A stretch of 64,000 nucleotides of DNA from Sneathiella aquimaris (GTDB lineage: Bacteria > Pseudomonadota > Alphaproteobacteria > Sneathiellales > Sneathiellaceae): the NCBI RefSeq assembly GCF_026409565.1, contig NZ_CP112881.1, positions 1,845,501-1,909,500 of the forward strand, in the 5' to 3' direction. The notes below the pieces were generated by a model, which saw only the letters and a program-made list of their open reading frames with translations, was not told where the DNA came from and ran no database searches. The translations under genes were made by a program, and so were the position numbers. Positions 17,741 to 24,718 of the stretch are shown here, piece by piece (position 1 is the stretch's first letter; every line of letters begins with the position of its first letter).

Positions 17741-18469
17741 TTACCAGTTTTCAGACCATGGTCTTAAATCCAGTTCAAACGTCCACGCATCTTTAGGCTG
17801 GGTATGAATGTGCCAATAGTTTTCGGCGATGTGATCCGGGTCCAGAATACCTGCTTTTTCTTTCAGGGCATATCTTTCTGGAAAATTTGTACGGATAAAA
17901 TCGGTGTCGATGGCCCCGTCAACAATCACATGGGCAACGTGAATGCCTAAGGGGCCCAGTTCACGGGCGACAGACTGTGCCAATGCCTTTAAAGCATGTT
18001 TTGATCCGGCAAAGGCTGCATAATTTGCGCTGCCGCGAGTGCTGGCCGTCGCTCCGGTGAAAATCATGGTGCCCTGACCACGCGGCTTCATTCTTAAGGC
18101 GACCTCGCGGGCTGTCAGAAAGGCTGAAAAACAGCCCATTTCCCATATCTTGAAATATTTGCGTGCCGTTTCATCAAAAATTGAGGACGGAACATTTGCG
18201 CCAATATTAAAGATAAAGGCTTCGATTGGCCCAATGTCGCTTTCAATGGTCTTGACCAGGCTTTGCACATCCTCTTCTTTTCGGGCATCACATCCAAAAC
18301 CATGGGCCTGACCACCGTCCTCCACAATTTCGTCAATCAGGGGGGACAGTTTATCGCCATTTCGCCGAACACAGCAGGCAACATATCCCTCTTTTGCGAA
18401 ACGTTTGGCAATCGCGCCACCTGTTGCATCTCCTGCACCAATAATCAACGCCACTTTTTGCTGGGTCAT
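17741..18469 (-). CDS. Short-chain dehydrogenase/reductase
   Basis: A 242-residue SDR. The nucleotide-binding motif is the variant GAGDATGGAIAKRFAKEG, and NIGANVPSSIF stands where NNAG normally does. The catalytic Tyr and Lys of YxxxK are not intact: the segment reads ANYAAFAGSKHALKALAQSVARELG, with Lys at the K position but Phe where Tyr might be expected, and the Tyr four residues earlier. Substrate unknown. A GGGAG site precedes the ATG. It is co-oriented with the following isomerase-like gene. Confidence 0.85.
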   Translation of the reverse strand: MTQQKVALIIGAGDATGGAIAKRFAKEGYVACCVRRNGDKLSPLIDEIVEDGGQAHGFGCDARKEEDVQSLVKTIESDIGPIEAFIFNIGANVPSSIFDETARKYFKIWEMGCFSAFLTAREVALRMKPRGQGTMIFTGATASTRGSANYAAFAGSKHALKALAQSVARELGPLGIHVAHVIVDGAIDTDFIRTNFPERYALKEKAGILDPDHIAENYWHIHTQPKDAWTFELDLRPWSENW

Positions 18470-18548
18470 TTTTATCTCCCATCCTTTTTATTTTTATTAA
18501 GTTTATAAATTGGACTGACATGCGTCAATGGCGATTTGATCGGCTGGT

Positions 18549-19127
18549 TCAGTGAACAACATGATCGATCAATGTAAGGGCCATATCAATTGCAGCTTCA
18601 GCAATTGTGTCATCCATCTCAAATGTAATGTTAGAAACCCCGATATTGGCCGGTTCTGCCGAACGGGCGATTAAATCCGACGTGGTTTCTAACAGGATGG
18701 GCTCAATGATTTTTGGGGCGGCGATATCCCGAAGGGCGCGGCGCACCGTATGTCGGTTGCTGGTGGACGCCAGTATGTAACCGTCCGACAGAATGCATTC
18801 AGGTCGGATTAAAATGGAAAGATGTTCTTTGGAATACGCGCGGTAACGCAGAAGATGGTCTTTTAACGCCGCGCGCGTTTCTTGCTTGGAGCGGGCGGCC
18901 CGCAGTGCATTTCTTGTTTGGTCAAACAGCGCTTCATAACCAACGGCCATAAATGAGAAGGCAAGAGAGCCAATATCTGGAAAATGGCGGTACACTGTTC
19001 CGCGCCCCAATCCGGAATGTTTGACGATATCAGACATGGTTGGCAAGCCGGGCTGGTCCGTGCGCGTTGCACGGTGAAAAGCTTCCATTATCCGTTGTCT
19101 GTTCTGGACGGCGTCGCTCCGGGCCAT
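18549..19127 (-). CDS. TetR-family transcriptional regulator
   Basis: A 192-residue regulator with the N-terminal helix-turn-helix TMSDIVKHSGLGRGTVYRHFPDIGSLAFSF. The start is placed at an ATG with GAGGAG nine bases upstream; the frame is open 25 codons further, but that part would run through the operator region. It is divergent from the nitronate monooxygenase gene, with a long inverted repeat between them, so it most likely represses itself and that gene. Confidence 0.87.
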   Translation of the reverse strand: MARSDAVQNRQRIMEAFHRATRTDQPGLPTMSDIVKHSGLGRGTVYRHFPDIGSLAFSFMAVGYEALFDQTRNALRAARSKQETRAALKDHLLRYRAYSKEHLSILIRPECILSDGYILASTSNRHTVRRALRDIAAPKIIEPILLETTSDLIARSAEPANIGVSNITFEMDDTIAEAAIDMALTLIDHVVH

Positions 19128-19159
19128 CGTCAGGTTCTCCTCGATAAACGAAATCTTAT

Positions 19160-19202
19160 GTGGACAAATGTCCGTTTTCATATTATACGGACATTTGTCC
19201 AC
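19160..19202. promoter_or_regulatory. Inverted-repeat operator between TetR regulator and nitronate monooxygenase
   Basis: GTGGACAAATGTCCG (19160-19174) is repeated in exact inversion as CGGACATTTGTCCAC (19188-19202), with 13 bases between. Each arm is itself nearly palindromic (GGACA..TGTCC), so two dimers could bind. The spacer holds a TATAAT-like hexamer for the minus strand, and TGGACA-N17-TATACG reads as a promoter for the plus strand, so binding would block both. Confidence 0.8.
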
Positions 19203-19254
19203 TTAGGAAGAAAATAATTCATCGGCCCTTTTGCCAGTAAAATAGGAGATATCT

Positions 19255-20220
19255 GTGTCTTTACCGCCCATTCTTCAAAAGAACCTCTCCGTCCCGGTTA
19301 TCGGGTCACCGTTATTCATTATTTCAAACCCTGATCTGGTCATTGCGCAGTGTAAAGCGGGTGTGGTTGGATCTTTTCCGGCCCTCAATGCCCGTCCTGC
19401 AGAAGTGCTTGAAGAATGGTTGATCAAGATTACTGAAGAACTGGATGCTTATAATCAGGCGAACCCAGACAATCCAGCCGCGCCGTTTGCAGTTAATCAG
19501 ATTGTGCATAAATCCAATGATCGTTTGATGCATGATGTTGAAATGTGTGTGAAATATAAAGTTCCCATCGTCATTACTTCTTTGGGGGCCCGTGAGGACG
19601 TGAACGAGGCTATTCACTCCTATGGCGGTATTGTTATTCACGATGTGATTAATAACTTCTTTGCGAAAAAAGCGATCCAGAAAGGCGCAGACGGCGTAAT
19701 TGCAGTGGCTTCTGGTGCCGGTGGTCATGCGGGCACGTTGTCTCCATTTGCGTTGATCCAGGAAATTCGCGAATGGTTTGATGGTCTTGTCTTGCTGGGC
19801 GGTTCTATTGGAACAGGGGACGCCGTTCTTGCTGCACAGGCGATGGGTGCTGATTTGGCCTATATCGGGTCGACCTTTATTGCGACGAAAGAAGCCAATG
19901 CCCTGGAAGGTTATAAGCAGTGTCTGGTCGATAGTAGTGCTGATGATATCGTATATACCAATCTGTTTACTGGTGTACACGGGAACTATTTGAAACCATC
20001 GATCATCAATGCGGGCATGGATCCGGACAACCTGCCGGAAAGTGACCCAAGTAAAATGAATTTTGGTTCAGGCGGCGGCTCGAAATCAAAGGCCTGGAAG
20101 GACATTTGGGGCTGTGGTCAGGGGATCAGTGCCATTAAGGAAATTCAGTCTGCCGGTGACGTGGTCGCCCGTCTTGCAAAAGAATATCAGGCCGCAAAAG
20201 ACCGCATTTCGGTTGGCTGA
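19255..20220 (+). CDS. Nitronate monooxygenase (FMN-dependent)
   Basis: A 321-residue TIM-barrel flavoprotein of the nitronate monooxygenase/2-nitropropane dioxygenase group. The opening VPVIGSPLFIISNPDLVIAQ, the FMN phosphate-binding stretch VASGAGGHAGTLSPFALI and LLGGSIGTGDAVLAAQAMGADLAYIGSTF are family hallmarks. It would oxidise toxic alkyl nitronates to carbonyl compounds and nitrite in the cytoplasm. A GTG start is used, with AGGAG seven bases before it. The divergent TetR gene and the shared operator suggest induction by a small molecule. Confidence 0.88.
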   Translation: MSLPPILQKNLSVPVIGSPLFIISNPDLVIAQCKAGVVGSFPALNARPAEVLEEWLIKITEELDAYNQANPDNPAAPFAVNQIVHKSNDRLMHDVEMCVKYKVPIVITSLGAREDVNEAIHSYGGIVIHDVINNFFAKKAIQKGADGVIAVASGAGGHAGTLSPFALIQEIREWFDGLVLLGGSIGTGDAVLAAQAMGADLAYIGSTFIATKEANALEGYKQCLVDSSADDIVYTNLFTGVHGNYLKPSIINAGMDPDNLPESDPSKMNFGSGGGSKSKAWKDIWGCGQGISAIKEIQSAGDVVARLAKEYQAAKDRISVG

Positions 20221-20243
20221 ACTTTGGGACAGTGCTGATACTG

Positions 20244-20275
20244 AAAAAGCCTCTCGGATTGAGAGGCTTTTTTTT
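20244..20275 (+). terminator. Rho-independent terminator after nitronate monooxygenase
   Basis: AAGCCTCTC and GAGAGGCTT form the stem around GGATT and are followed by a run of eight Ts. It also has an A-run on the left and could act on the convergent flagellar rod gene. Confidence 0.85.
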
Positions 20276-20321
20276 AGGCTCCAGCCAGAGGTCGGAACAG
20301 GGATAGTCACAGCAATTGAGG

Positions 20322-20714
20322 CTAGGATTTGATGTCCAGCAATGTTGCCTGTATTTCGTCCCATGTAATAATGGAGGCGATATTTGCTTCATATGAACGC
20401 TGGGCAATCTGGCTCTTTACCAGATTTGTTGCGAGATCGACATTGGGTGTTTCCACATATCCTTCATCAGAAGCCAAAGAGTGATTTGGTTGATAGGATA
20501 GGCTTGTGGCCGGGTCCTTGGGCTTGACGACGACTTCTGGGCCGCCTGTGGGTCCTGAAATCTGGAAGGCATCCAGGGCTTTATAAGCCGCTTTGTCGCC
20601 AGTTTCTCCGGGTGTGCCAACTGTCTGGGAATTGGCAATGTTGCTTGCACTGGTTGCGACATGCCGGGTTGCGGCGCGCATTCCTGCCAAAGCTGATCCG
20701 ATAACTGAATCCAT
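20322..20714 (-). CDS. FlgC-like flagellar basal-body rod-family protein (orphan paralogue)
   Basis: A 130-residue protein with the N-terminal rod motif (VIGSALAGMRAATRHVATSASNIANSQTVG) and the C-terminal Flg_bbr_C motif (GYVETPNVDLATNLVKSQIAQRSYEANIASI). The size and the xVETPNV segment match FlgC, but the window has a full flgC in the flgB operon, so this is a second copy. GGAG lies seven bases before the ATG; a TTG two codons upstream is less likely. It stands alone with its own CtrA box. It may be a rod component of altered specificity or a regulator of rod assembly. Confidence 0.82.
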   Translation of the reverse strand: MDSVIGSALAGMRAATRHVATSASNIANSQTVGTPGETGDKAAYKALDAFQISGPTGGPEVVVKPKDPATSLSYQPNHSLASDEGYVETPNVDLATNLVKSQIAQRSYEANIASIITWDEIQATLLDIKS

Positions 20715-20796
20715 TTTCAAACTCCATATGTATAAAATTTTAAATAAACTTTATACGAATATTGGTTTTCATTAATACTCTTTATAGGGGTTATTC

Positions 20797-20812
20797 GTTA
20801 ACAAAGTATTAA
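20797..20812 (-). promoter_or_regulatory. CtrA-type box upstream of the FlgC-like gene
   Basis: Read on the minus strand the site is TTAATACTTTGTTAAC, an exact TTAA-N7-TTAAC, the consensus bound by the cell-cycle regulator CtrA in alphaproteobacteria. It lies 82 bases before the FlgC-like start. A TATAAA hexamer follows after 10 bases. Confidence 0.7.
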
Positions 20813-20824
20813 TTTCTTATATGG

Positions 20825-21418
20825 CTATTCTGTTAAAATCAGGAATACAGTAAATACCAGTAAAGCAGCCATCGCGGCGTTAAACACTTTTCGGGATCGG
20901 GGAGAGGCGAGAAGGCGACGCAGCTGAGTTCCCAGAACAACCCACAAAAGGATGGGCGGAAGACCTGCAATAGCCTGCCCTCCAACCAATAGCGCAATAT
21001 CCAGATAGGACACACCGTTTCCTGTCGCAAAAGCGGCCGGAATTGTCCCCGCCATTATCCAGGCCTTTGGATTTATGTACTGGAAAAGGGCGGCCTCAAA
21101 AAAGGTGAGTGGTTTCGCGGTTGTGGTTTCGGACGTTTCGGCAGCCCAAAATATCCGCCAGGCCAGATACAGAAGGTAAAGACTACCGGCATATCGAAGG
21201 AAGTCTTGCAACAAGGGCACATGGTCAAAAACCTGACCTAGTCCAAAGCAGACCACGGCAAGCATAAACAGAAACCCAAAATATACGCCAAATATATGAG
21301 GAAGCGTCCGGCGAAACCCGAAATTTACGCCGGAAGTTGCCAGCATGATATTGTTTGGCCCCGGGGTTGCGGAATTAATCAGCGAATACGTAATCAGGGG
21401 GTAGATGGCAACAGTCAT
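20825..21418 (-). CDS. LysE-family amino-acid exporter
   Basis: A 197-residue inner-membrane protein with about six helices and the LysE/RhtB signature SATPGPNNIMLATSGVNFGFRRTLPHIFGVYFGF. It probably exports an amino acid or a derivative. The frame is open another 45 codons upstream, but the LysE fold begins at the chosen ATG. Its stop lies just inside the intergenic side of the CtrA box region. It is downstream of the EndoU and small acidic genes with a 101-base gap. Confidence 0.87.
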   Translation of the reverse strand: MTVAIYPLITYSLINSATPGPNNIMLATSGVNFGFRRTLPHIFGVYFGFLFMLAVVCFGLGQVFDHVPLLQDFLRYAGSLYLLYLAWRIFWAAETSETTTAKPLTFFEAALFQYINPKAWIMAGTIPAAFATGNGVSYLDIALLVGGQAIAGLPPILLWVVLGTQLRRLLASPRSRKVFNAAMAALLVFTVFLILTE

Positions 21419-21519
21419 CAGCACTTTTTCGTTTAAAGTCAGTTGAAGGCAGGCATTTGCGGGTTTGAAGACGCTGGTAAGTTCGTACGTGAATGTCTGA
21501 CATTTTTCAGTGAACAGGT

Positions 21520-21825
21520 CTAGTGAGTTTCTCGCCAGAGTTCCAGAATGCATAGAAATTCATTGATGCTCCCCGAGCAGGCAATGTCCTCATCAAACTG
21601 ATGGGTCAGTTCGAATTTATTCTTGTAAAACAATATGGTATAGAGGTTACCTGAAGCTTCATATTGAGCAAGTGCCGAGCTTTCCAGACCTTTAAGGATA
21701 TGCTCTTCAACGGCCGCTCTGTCCTGAACTTCAGTTTCAAAAAAGTCGCAAAGAAGGGCAGCGTCTGCGTCACACTGCAGGGTCGGTTTCATTTCAGGGC
21801 CATGGTCGATGCGCTTACAGATCAT
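21520..21825 (-). CDS. Small acidic hypothetical protein, candidate partner of the EndoU protein
   Basis: A 101-residue acidic protein I do not recognise. It has an alpha/beta pattern: AALLCDFFETEVQDRAAVEEHIL helical, NLYTILFYKNKFELTHQF as two strands, then INEFLCILELWRETH. No signal peptide or membrane segment, so it is cytoplasmic. GAGG stands just before the ATG, and the gene starts seven bases after the EndoU stop, so the two are cotranscribed. Small size, acidity and position behind a nuclease domain are what immunity proteins show; this role is an inference. Confidence 0.6.
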   Translation of the reverse strand: MICKRIDHGPEMKPTLQCDADAALLCDFFETEVQDRAAVEEHILKGLESSALAQYEASGNLYTILFYKNKFELTHQFDEDIACSGSINEFLCILELWRETH

Positions 21826-21832
21826 CAAACCC

Positions 21833-22345
21833 TCATTGTTGGTATATCGGATAAGCTGTGATGATACGCCCGTCCTTCAGCAGGTACCCTTCGATTTTAA
21901 AGCCCAGCCCGGAAGGACCACGCCATTTTCTGCCGGTCCCGAGCTCATTGTTTCGATAGGCGTGAAGGATCCCGTTAATCAGGGTGTCGCGGGTCAGGCT
22001 GGACGGAAAGAGGCTGGAAAATTTTTCTTTCCATTGGTTTCGTTTGCGATCGAAAATTTCAACAAGCGCCGTATAAACCCCTGCTTTATCAGGGCCGGCT
22101 AGTACTTTCTTGATCCGGCTGCGGGCTGGGTCGGTGCGGGGAGATAAGTGATGAAAGCCGGTGGGTTTATCTTTGCGGTTAATTTCCCCATCAAACACAT
22201 GAACAAGGTTGATTTGCGGATCTGTGGTCGACCAGAGTTCGCGTTCAAAGGCGAAAACCGTTGACGTGAAGCCAAGAAGGAAAAGCCCAATGATGAAACC
22301 CTGTAGGGCATAGGCAAAGGGGTTTTGTCCGCTAACCACCGGCAC
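21833..22345 (-). CDS. Exported EndoU-type nuclease domain protein
   Basis: A 170-residue protein with an N-terminal hydrophobic signal (ALQGFIIGLFLLGFTSTVFA) and a bacterial EndoU-like domain: VHVFDGEINRKDKPTGFHHL supplies His49 and His65/66, SLFPSSLTRDTLINGILHAY matches the middle helix region and KDGRIITAYPIYQQ the end (TAYP). EndoU domains are metal-independent RNases, usually found as the C-terminal toxin of large polymorphic or contact-dependent systems. Here the domain is alone and exported. The GTG start lies inside fliP (14-base overlap). A Lys such as Lys150 could complete the His-His-Lys site. The domain call is from pattern, not from a search. Confidence 0.68.
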   Translation of the reverse strand: MPVVSGQNPFAYALQGFIIGLFLLGFTSTVFAFERELWSTTDPQINLVHVFDGEINRKDKPTGFHHLSPRTDPARSRIKKVLAGPDKAGVYTALVEIFDRKRNQWKEKFSSLFPSSLTRDTLINGILHAYRNNELGTGRKWRGPSGLGFKIEGYLLKDGRIITAYPIYQQ

Positions 22346-23135
22346 CCGTCACGAAGCTTTCCACCAGGCTCTTGGAAACCAAATTCCAGCCATCAACAAG
22401 AACGAAGAAGATCAACTTGAAGGGCAGGGCAATCATAACCGGCGGCAACATCATCATACCCATGGACATCAGGATGGAAGCGACAACCATATCGATCACC
22501 AGAAAGGGCACAAATAGTAAGAAGCCGATTTCAAATGCACGTTTTAGTTCACTGATCATGAAAGCCGGGATCAGCACTTTTAGCGGAATTTCTTCCGGCG
22601 TCGTGACTTCTTCTTCGGCGCTTAGATCCATGAAAAGAAGAACGTCTTTTTCCCGAGCGTGTTTCAGCATGAAATTCCGGAACGGGATAGCCGTTCTTTC
22701 AAAGGCGGTTGTTTCGTCAATCTCTTCATTGATCAGGGGTAAAAGCCCTTTTTCATAGGCTTCCTCTAGCGTAGGAGCCATGATGAAACCGGTTAAAAAC
22801 AGCGCTAAGGAAATCATCACAACATTTGGTGGTGTTGTCTGAATTCCAATCGCACTTCGAAGCAGTGAAAGTACAACAATTAATCGGGTAAACGAGGTGG
22901 TAACAATCAGGATTGCTGGCGCAAGACTAAGAACTGTCATCAGGACAACAAGCTGGACGATCCGCCCGGTCAAAGGCCCCGCTTCATCACCAAGATCCAG
23001 AGAAAGGGTTTGCGCGATGGCTTCTGCTGGTACGAACCAGACAATAAGGCCGAGCAGGGCGGTGATAGAGAACGAAAGATATCGCAATCGATGCCCATTT
23101 ATATGGGCAAGCCCGGAAAGCATTCGTTTTGTCAT
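22332..23135 (-). CDS. fliP: Flagellar type III export protein FliP
   Basis: A 267-residue inner-membrane protein of the export gate. Recognisable segments are LVVLMTVLSLAPAILIVTTSFTRLIVVLSLLRSAIG, NVVMISLALFLTGFIMAP and AFEIGFLLFVPFLVIDMVVASILMSMGMMMLPP. FliP forms the FliPQR channel through which rod and hook subunits leave. It overlaps fliO by four bases and the EndoU gene by 14 bases. Confidence 0.96.
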   Translation of the reverse strand: MTKRMLSGLAHINGHRLRYLSFSITALLGLIVWFVPAEAIAQTLSLDLGDEAGPLTGRIVQLVVLMTVLSLAPAILIVTTSFTRLIVVLSLLRSAIGIQTTPPNVVMISLALFLTGFIMAPTLEEAYEKGLLPLINEEIDETTAFERTAIPFRNFMLKHAREKDVLLFMDLSAEEEVTTPEEIPLKVLIPAFMISELKRAFEIGFLLFVPFLVIDMVVASILMSMGMMMLPPVMIALPFKLIFFVLVDGWNLVSKSLVESFVTGAGG

Positions 23136-23512
23136 TTAGATTGCTCAACCCGTTTATGCAAAGGTGGAAGTTTAGGGGCCAATGGCTCCTGCTGTTCGGT
23201 TTCTGTTGTGAACGGGCTCGGCCGATTTTCCTGGTCGGGTCGACGCTTGATGGGGATATTCTGCTCGATCACCAAATCCCGCTCCGGACCAAGCAGGAGA
23301 AGATGCTCCTGATCATCGCGGCGCACCAAAACCAACTTTCGTTTTGCGTCAACAGAGGTAACCTGAGTGACCCCCAGGCGTTTTTTCTCGCCCCGTTTTC
23401 CGTCTGCTTTTGCCACCATACCAAATTTCCGGGCAATAAGGGTCAGGAGTCCGATAAGTCCTAAAACGAGGATCAGGACGGCTATATATTTAATATAAGG
23501 AAGGAGTTCCAT
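23132..23512 (-). CDS. fliO: Flagellar export chaperone-like protein FliO
   Basis: A 126-residue protein with one transmembrane helix near the N-terminus (IAVLILVLGLIGLLTLI) and a cytoplasmic beta domain (VTQVTSVDAKRKLVLVRRDDQEHLLLLGPERDLVI) typical of FliO, which helps assemble the FliP ring. It has a Pro-rich tail. GAGG stands just before the ATG. First gene of the fliO-fliP-EndoU unit. Confidence 0.88.
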   Translation of the reverse strand: MELLPYIKYIAVLILVLGLIGLLTLIARKFGMVAKADGKRGEKKRLGVTQVTSVDAKRKLVLVRRDDQEHLLLLGPERDLVIEQNIPIKRRPDQENRPSPFTTETEQQEPLAPKLPPLHKRVEQSK

Positions 23513-23586
23513 GGTCCTCTAGCTCTATCGGTTGGCGAAACAATCTTTACGTTACAAAGGGTACCTTGCGAAAATTGAATTGGAAA

Positions 23587-23886
23587 CTATTCTTTGTTTT
23601 TTTCTGTTGTTCCTTCCAGATTATCGACAGTGGTGGACAATTCATCATATTTCAGTCGAATTTCGGCGGCCAGTAAATCCAACGCTTCCAGCACCTCTTT
23701 AAGGCTTTCGGTGAGTTGGCTCTTGTCCGGGTTATCCTGGGCTTTGACCTTTTCGTGAAGGTCCAGCAATCGCTCCGGAAAAAGTGAGATATCAATGGAC
23801 GCCCCCATTTTGGATTGCTCCAAATGATTCAGGATTTCCTGTTTCAACGAGCCGATTGACTGTTCGATGGAGGGTTCAGACGTCAT
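23587..23886 (-). CDS. Small coiled-coil protein next to FlhB-like gene
   Basis: A 99-residue acidic protein, predicted mostly helical (SIEQSIGSLKQEILNHLEQ, LTESLKEVLEALDLLAAEIRLKYDELSTTVDNLEG). I do not recognise it. Its start overlaps the end of the FlhB-like gene by four bases (ATGA), so they are coupled. Position suggests a flagellar accessory role such as a chaperone or cytoplasmic adaptor. Confidence 0.7.
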   Translation of the reverse strand: MTSEPSIEQSIGSLKQEILNHLEQSKMGASIDISLFPERLLDLHEKVKAQDNPDKSQLTESLKEVLEALDLLAAEIRLKYDELSTTVDNLEGTTEKNKE

Positions 23887-24209
23887 TTGGGCTCACTTAC
23901 ATTAAACTCCGGGCGGGGGACAGGCGCCCCTTGTTCCCGATAAAGATACGATAAAATTTCGGAAACGGCGGCAAAGGCTTCCAAAGGAATAGGAGTGTCT
24001 ATGTTGACTTCTTTCAGGATTTGGGCAAGGTCTGCATCCTCTCGAACCTTGATGCCATTTTCAAAAGCTATCTGAAGAATTTGTTCTGCGACCGCACCCT
24101 GACCGGTTGCCGTGACGACCGGAGCATTAGAGGTGCCCTTTTCGTGATTGAGCGCGACAGCGATTTGTCTTTTTTCGACAGTTCCATCAGTGTCCGGTTT
24201 ATCAGGCAT
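23883..24209 (-). CDS. FlhB C-terminal-domain protein (FlhX/FhlB-like)
   Basis: A 108-residue protein equivalent to the cytoplasmic domain of FlhB after the NPTH cleavage site: IAVALNHEKGTSNAPVVTATGQGAVAEQI, then VREDADLAQILKEVNIDTPIPLEAFAAVSEILSYLYRE, which aligns with the PPLARALF...EHYRAVAEVIGYV end of the full FlhB at 27725-28792. The NPTH residues themselves are absent. Such short homologues can replace the FlhB tail and influence export switching. The ATG chosen has GGAG five bases upstream; a longer frame exists but without a site. Confidence 0.82.
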   Translation of the reverse strand: MPDKPDTDGTVEKRQIAVALNHEKGTSNAPVVTATGQGAVAEQILQIAFENGIKVREDADLAQILKEVNIDTPIPLEAFAAVSEILSYLYREQGAPVPRPEFNVSEPK

Positions 24210-24484
24210 TTGCGCTCCACCATCCAAGTCTCCAGAAAGAAAAGTAGAAGTAAAATAGAGCAAAGTCAAATGGTCGCTAGTAATATGAAAAATAAATAGA
24301 ATTTGCCTCGTAAGTTGTTTGTAGGTGGGGGAGTGGGGAACAAGCCATCTGCCGAATATTGGACGTGGTCACTTTCGGCCCGAACAGTCAGAAAAGGTCT
24401 TTGATGACCGTTTTGTCAACGACTGGAACGTGCGTTCAAAAAAAGAATCACAATTCGTTCTTGCAAGTTTTTAAGGGAATGATT

Positions 24485-24559
24485 ATGTTCCGCCACAGAA
24501 TTGCCGCAGTGGACGCCGAAGTCCTGATACTCTGTCGCAATATTTTGAAATTTCAGTGA
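24485..24559 (+). CDS. Candidate 24-residue small ORF ending in a terminator-like hairpin
   Basis: ATG at 24485 is preceded by AAGGGA at a workable distance, and the frame reads MFRHRIAAVDAEVLILCRN to a TGA inside the stem-loop TGAGGG-TACC-CCCTCA plus five Ts. The arrangement could equally mark a small RNA with an intrinsic terminator. Only ribosome-site and hairpin position support it, so confidence is low. Confidence 0.25.
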   Translation: MFRHRIAAVDAEVLILCRNILKFQ

Positions 24560-24577
24560 GGGTACCCCCTCATTTTT
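24557..24577 (+). terminator. Possible rho-independent terminator
   Basis: Six-base stem TGAGGG/CCCTCA, loop TACC, then TTTTTG. It has no annotated gene directly upstream on the plus strand, which is why a small transcript is suspected. Confidence 0.5.
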
Positions 24578-24674
24578 GCAAAAGACAATTTGTCCGACCA
24601 AAACGCGCTAACAGGCGGGCTGCACGATTGTGCGGTGTCGGGGATTGTCTCACTTTCGTCCGAGGACGTCACGC

Positions 24675-24695
24675 GCTACCTGCTTTTCAGGTAGC
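24675..24695 (+). promoter_or_regulatory. Stem-loop in the leader of the DJ-1-like gene
   Basis: GCTACCTG and CAGGTAGC form a perfect eight-base stem with loop CTTTT, 23 bases before the ATG. It lacks a T-tract and lies in the likely 5' leader. It may stabilise the mRNA or bind a regulator. Confidence 0.45.
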
Positions 24696-24718
24696 TGCCA
24701 GAAAGGAATATATGAATT

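Larger units (their letters stand above)
24210..24718. other. Intergenic region with a hairpin-terminated candidate transcript
   Basis: About 510 bases between divergent FlhB-like and DJ-1-like genes. It contains a stem-loop TGAGGG-TACC-CCCTCA followed by five Ts at 24557-24577, a partial repeat (TCACTTTCGGCCC near 24369 and TCACTTTCGTCCG near 24650), and a hairpin in the DJ-1-like leader. A short frame 24485-24559 precedes the first hairpin. No longer gene is supported. Confidence 0.5.
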
